From NCBI GenBank assembly GCA_009774175.1, contig VSNG01000001.1, positions 186,001 through 250,000 of the forward strand: a DNA stretch of 64,000 bases. Direction: 5' to 3'. Source of the DNA: Lachnospiraceae bacterium (GTDB lineage: Bacteria; Bacillota; Clostridia; Lachnospirales; Lachnospiraceae). This document shows positions 60,889 to 64,000 of this stretch, in pieces (positions within the stretch are counted from its first letter, which is position 1; every line of letters starts with the position of its first letter). A program made the translations under genes and the position numbers. The notes beneath the pieces were generated by a model. It was not told the DNA's origin. It made no database searches and saw only the letters and a program-made list of their open reading frames with translations.

Positions 60889-62280
60889 TTACGTTTCCTC
60901 ATCTTCTCTGTTTCGTCTTGCGGATACAGTCTGGATCATATGATCCTTTACTTCCATAATACGGAAGCAGAAACCTCCATAATCAAATTCAAAGTCCTCC
61001 CCCACCTCCGGTATGTGCTCAAGTCTGGAAATCACGAAACCGTTCACGGTATCAAAAGGTTCATCCTCAAAGGAAATCTGTAATTTCTCCTCCAGTTCCT
61101 CAAGCGGCGTCATGCCCTGAATCAAATAATGATCCGTACCGTTCTCCTTAATATAAGTGGCATCCTCGTCATATTCATCCTGAATATTGCCGACAATTTC
61201 CTCCAGAATATCTTCCAGCGCCACAAGCCCCGCCGTCTGTCCGTACTCGTCAATCACGATCACCATCTGGATTTTCTCTTTCTGCATTACCTGAAAGAGA
61301 TCGTTGATTTTCCGCTTTTCGGTAATAAAACGGGGTTCCCGCAAAAGCCCCTTTATTTTACCGATGGGGCGGTTACGCATCTTTTCATTCATCTGCATGC
61401 GCATCACATCTTTCAGATGTAGAATGCCGATGATATGGTCTATGGTCTCATCGTAGACTGGAAAACGGCTGTTATGGGCCTCCACAATGAAAGCCGCCGC
61501 CTCCTGCAGCGTCATGGTGCCGTCTATGGCGATCAGATTATTCCTGTTGATCATAATATCCTTGGCTTCCTTGTCTCCGTACTCAAAGATATTTGTGATC
61601 ATCTCCGCCTCGCTCGCATGTAAAATTCCCTGCTCATGGCCCACACTCACCATGGAGAGAATCTCCTCCTCCGTCACATCTTCACGGTCATCTGCGTCGC
61701 GCACGCCAAACAGATGTAAAACCATTCTGGATGAGACAAAGATCAGACTGCAGAACGGCGAAACGATCCGCACATAATAATAGAACGGAGTCACCAGCGC
61801 ATTAACCCACTCCTCCGAATGCCTGGCCGCCGCCTTTTTCGGCACCATAACGCCCACAGTCATAATTATGTACAGCAGAAACACCGTCACAATAACAGGC
61901 ACAACAACCGCCAGCGTCCGCAGATAAAAGATCGGAATTGCTCCATAAAAAATGCGCACCTGATCTGATACCAGATAAGAAAAATATCTGTTTAACCGAT
62001 ACAGAATAAAAGCGCCAAGCAGGAGGTTAATTGTAACCACGCCAAGCTGTGTCGCCGTGGCATAGGCCGCATGCTTTTCCAGCATGTATGCCAGCCGTTC
62101 CTGCTTCTTTTTCTGCCTGCCAGTCTGCTCCTGTGCATCCTCGCCGCCTGCACCGCTGTCCTCTCTCTCCGTTCCCCTGCGGTTTTGCATCGCCGCACTG
62201 AAACCGTAAAAGATCATCTCGAGAACAAGCATAAGCGCAAACCAAAGGATGCTGCTACTGCCCGAGCCGCCTTCTTCCAT
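60889..62280 (-). CDS. CNNM/CorC (HlyC) family membrane protein
   Basis: The 463-residue protein has an N-terminal DUF21 region (about four helices, 10-190), two CBS domains (INRNNLIAIDGTMTLQEAA and the second containing KIQMVIVIDEYGQTAGLVALEDILEE) and a C-terminal CorC/HlyC transporter-associated domain ending near FCFRIMEVKDHMIQTV. Known: family members export Mg2+ or Co2+ or modulate it. The start at 62280 has GAGAGGG upstream. Between mazF and yebC. Confidence 0.9.
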   Translation of the reverse strand: MEEGGSGSSSILWFALMLVLEMIFYGFSAAMQNRRGTEREDSGAGGEDAQEQTGRQKKKQERLAYMLEKHAAYATATQLGVVTINLLLGAFILYRLNRYFSYLVSDQVRIFYGAIPIFYLRTLAVVVPVIVTVFLLYIIMTVGVMVPKKAAARHSEEWVNALVTPFYYYVRIVSPFCSLIFVSSRMVLHLFGVRDADDREDVTEEEILSMVSVGHEQGILHASEAEMITNIFEYGDKEAKDIMINRNNLIAIDGTMTLQEAAAFIVEAHNSRFPVYDETIDHIIGILHLKDVMRMQMNEKMRNRPIGKIKGLLREPRFITEKRKINDLFQVMQKEKIQMVIVIDEYGQTAGLVALEDILEEIVGNIQDEYDEDATYIKENGTDHYLIQGMTPLEELEEKLQISFEDEPFDTVNGFVISRLEHIPEVGEDFEFDYGGFCFRIMEVKDHMIQTVSARRNREDEET

Positions 62281-62363
62281 ATGAATTTTCCCTCTCCTTC
62301 TTTTCAAGCTAGTATATTATCATATCAATTATTATCCTGCGTGTCAAATCCGCCCGACTTATC

Positions 62364-62705
62364 CTATGTACCTAATTCCAGGCTGATCATCAGGCCTTCG
62401 TTCACCGCCCGCATAATATCCGAATCCAGATGACAAACCCTGTCCTTGAGCCGCTGCTTATCTATGGTACGCAGCTGCTCCAGCAAAATAACAGAATCCT
62501 TTACCATATCGTACTTGCCGGCGCGCAGCTCTATGTGTGTGGGAAGCTTCGCCTTATTCATCTTTGATGTGATAGCCGCACAGATTACCGTGGGGCTGTG
62601 CCTGTTTCCCACATCATTCTGTATAATAAGCACCGGGCGTACCCCGCCCTGCTCAGATCCTACCACCGGGCGCAGATCTGCATAATATATATCTCCTCTT
62701 CTCAT
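62364..62705 (-). CDS. mazF: MazF/NdoA-type mRNA endoribonuclease
   Basis: The 113-residue toxin-family protein has MRRGDIYYADLRPVVGSEQGG, the catalytic Arg in GVRPVLIIQND and the Thr in AAITSK, and the VILLEQLRTIDKQRL dimer region. Known: MazF cleaves mRNA at short motifs and is normally neutralised by MazE encoded just upstream. Here only 113 bp separate it from alr, too little for a MazE of usual length. It is 83 nt before the CNNM gene. Confidence 0.93.
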   Translation of the reverse strand: MRRGDIYYADLRPVVGSEQGGVRPVLIIQNDVGNRHSPTVICAAITSKMNKAKLPTHIELRAGKYDMVKDSVILLEQLRTIDKQRLKDRVCHLDSDIMRAVNEGLMISLELGT

Positions 62706-62709
62706 TACC

Positions 62710-62835
62710 CTACACTTCCTTTGACCTTTTACTGAATTTCTCCGGTTTTTGTTTCCGGCAATAGTATTGCCTTCCTTTTTCGGTCGTATACAGGATAATG
62801 ATCCGTTTTTTGCCTGCCTTAACCGCTCTCCCCAC
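62710..62835 (-). CDS. Possible 41-residue basic small protein between alr and mazF
   Basis: GTG at 62835 (AGGGA 6 nt upstream) to TAG at 62712-62710, 4 nt before mazF. The peptide is very basic with a central IIILYTTEKGRQYYC stretch. The position is that of an antitoxin, but MazE antitoxins are acidic and about twice as long, so this would not be a typical one. It could be chance, as 17 nt overlap alr. Confidence 0.3.
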   Translation of the reverse strand: MGRAVKAGKKRIIILYTTEKGRQYYCRKQKPEKFSKRSKEV

Positions 62836-64000
62836 TACAGTCCCTGATGCAGACGATCTCTCCTTCTTTGAAGTAAATTCTGGGAATCCGTTTGCCAAGA
62901 TCACAGGCAAGTTCATAGTTAAACCTGCCGGAGCGCTCTCCCAGCATTTCCATGGTGATTTTTTCCGACCCGTCCGTACCGATCAGCGTCACCTCGTCTC
63001 CTTCTTTCACATCAGGAATTTCTGAGACATCCACCATGAACTGATCCATGCACACTCTGCCCAGAATCGGCGCCCGCTTTCCATGAATCAGGACATATCC
63101 TTTACCGGACAGGCTTCTCGGATAACCGTCGCCATACCCCACCGGCACAGTGGCAATCCGCGTCTTTTTATCTGTTACATACGTGCCGCCATAGCTCACA
63201 GGCGTCCCCGCTTTCACCTCTTTCACACAGACCAGACGGCTTTTTAGGGAAAGTACGGGACGAAGGAAAAGATGTTCCCCCGTAACCTCCTTTGAAGGCG
63301 CCAGTCCATAGAGCGTAATACCTGCTCTCACAAGGGAAAGATTTGCCTGCGGCATCTCCAGAATACCGGCGCTGTTGGAACAATGCTTTATGGGGATTTC
63401 CCTGCCCATACGCTTCTGCGCTTTCTCTGCAAAGTCATGGAACAGCAAAAGCTGTTTTTCCGCGCTGCTTTTGTCCTTCTCATCGGCCCTGGCAAAATGA
63501 GTAAAAATTCCCTCCATATCCACATGCCGTAATCCGGCAGCCCATTCCAGAAAGCAAATCCCCTGCTCATCGGGCTGTATGCCGATCCGGGACATCCCCG
63601 TATCCACCTTCACATGTACAACGGCTTTTTTTCCAAGCCTTGCAGCACAGTCGTTAAGCTCCTTAAGCATATCCCTTCTGAAAACCGCCGGACGGATGTC
63701 CTGCCTGATCAGTTCTTCATAACAGTACGGAAACGTATAGCCAAGTATCAATATGGGCTTTTCAAGCCCTGCCCTGCGCAGGAGAAACGCTTCCTCCGCC
63801 GTTGCGACAGCGTGGCCGAACACATAGGGAAGAGATTCCAGTTCCCTGCCAATGGGTACGGCGCCGTGACCATAACCGTCCGTCTTAATCACACCGATTA
63901 TCTGCGTACCCGGCGTAAGATTTGCGTGCATCCGCTCCATATTCCATAACACCGCCGAAAGATCCACCGCTGCATACACCCTCTGGTATCTCTCTAACAT
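62819..64000 (-). CDS. alr: Alanine racemase
   Basis: PLP enzyme interconverting L- and D-alanine for peptidoglycan. The 393-residue protein has the N-terminal AAVDLSAVLWNMERM, PLP Lys in VIKTDGYGHG, GMSRIG, substrate Tyr region PVGYGDGYPR, and VCMDQFMVDV. The ATG is the last three bases of the window (64000-63998), so its upstream control is not visible. It is followed by mazF, an order common in Firmicutes. Confidence 0.96.
   Translation of the reverse strand: MLERYQRVYAAVDLSAVLWNMERMHANLTPGTQIIGVIKTDGYGHGAVPIGRELESLPYVFGHAVATAEEAFLLRRAGLEKPILILGYTFPYCYEELIRQDIRPAVFRRDMLKELNDCAARLGKKAVVHVKVDTGMSRIGIQPDEQGICFLEWAAGLRHVDMEGIFTHFARADEKDKSSAEKQLLLFHDFAEKAQKRMGREIPIKHCSNSAGILEMPQANLSLVRAGITLYGLAPSKEVTGEHLFLRPVLSLKSRLVCVKEVKAGTPVSYGGTYVTDKKTRIATVPVGYGDGYPRSLSGKGYVLIHGKRAPILGRVCMDQFMVDVSEIPDVKEGDEVTLIGTDGSEKITMEMLGERSGRFNYELACDLGKRIPRIYFKEGEIVCIRDCSGESG

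Overview
The window looks like a contiguous piece of chromosome from a spore-former-related Clostridia bacterium, most likely a Lachnospiraceae. This rests on recognised proteins and gene order: the sporulation proteins YlbJ, YqfC, YqfD and a BofC-like protein; the rsmD-coaD-ylbJ neighbourhood; a second type II topoisomerase pair (parE/parC) away from gyrBA; NfnAB next to folD and fhs; and a cobalamin-dependent MetH without its reactivation domain. GC content appears moderate. Apart from ylbJ and one GGDEF gene, every gene is on the minus strand. I see no rRNA, tRNA, IS element, prophage, integrase or CRISPR array. This is core chromosome, not an island.

Layout from 1 to 64000 (most transcription runs right to left). 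1-12 kb: ygiQ (cut by the window edge), a HAD phosphatase, divergent ylbJ, a membrane-anchored amidase, a coiled-coil protein, coaD, rsmD, parC, a GNAT acetyltransferase and parE. A five-unit 21-bp hairpin-forming tandem repeat lies between the GNAT gene and parE. 12-21 kb: a putative PD-(D/E)XK-like protein, the GGDEF protein, leuCD with two possible micro-ORFs, a secreted SGNH hydrolase and an OmpR-type two-component system. 21-29 kb: argC, then a lipoprotein-metH-ilvB-ilvN-ilvN-ilvC cluster with two regulatory-subunit paralogs and an internal promoter between them. 29-32 kb: an arsR plus metal-binding-domain pair with no transporter, and a chemoreceptor with a structured leader. 32-47 kb: a long co-directional run from a MORN-repeat membrane protein through rlmH, yqfC, yqfD, phoH, a degenerate HD protein, ybeY, a MOP flippase, a BofC-like gene, two flavoproteins, proB, a DUF896 gene, a 5-formyl-THF cyclo-ligase gene and proA. 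47-64 kb: nfnB, nfnA, a zinc-ribbon protein, folD, fhs, ftsK/spoIIIE, tepA, a polytopic membrane protein, metY, yebC, a CNNM-family protein, mazF and alr.

Functional themes are branched-chain amino acid, proline and methionine synthesis; one-carbon folate metabolism tied to NADPH supply (fhs, folD, NfnAB, the cyclo-ligase, MetH); ribosome maturation (RsmD, RlmH, YbeY); chromosome topology and segregation; and envelope or sporulation functions. No single striking new system is evident. The most unusual items are small: the hairpin repeat beside parE, an RNA fold enclosing the tepA ribosome binding site, paired hairpins between nfnA and nfnB, an HD-domain protein whose HD is HR, a dyad over the -10 box of the parE-side promoter, and terminators or stop codons shared with opposing genes.
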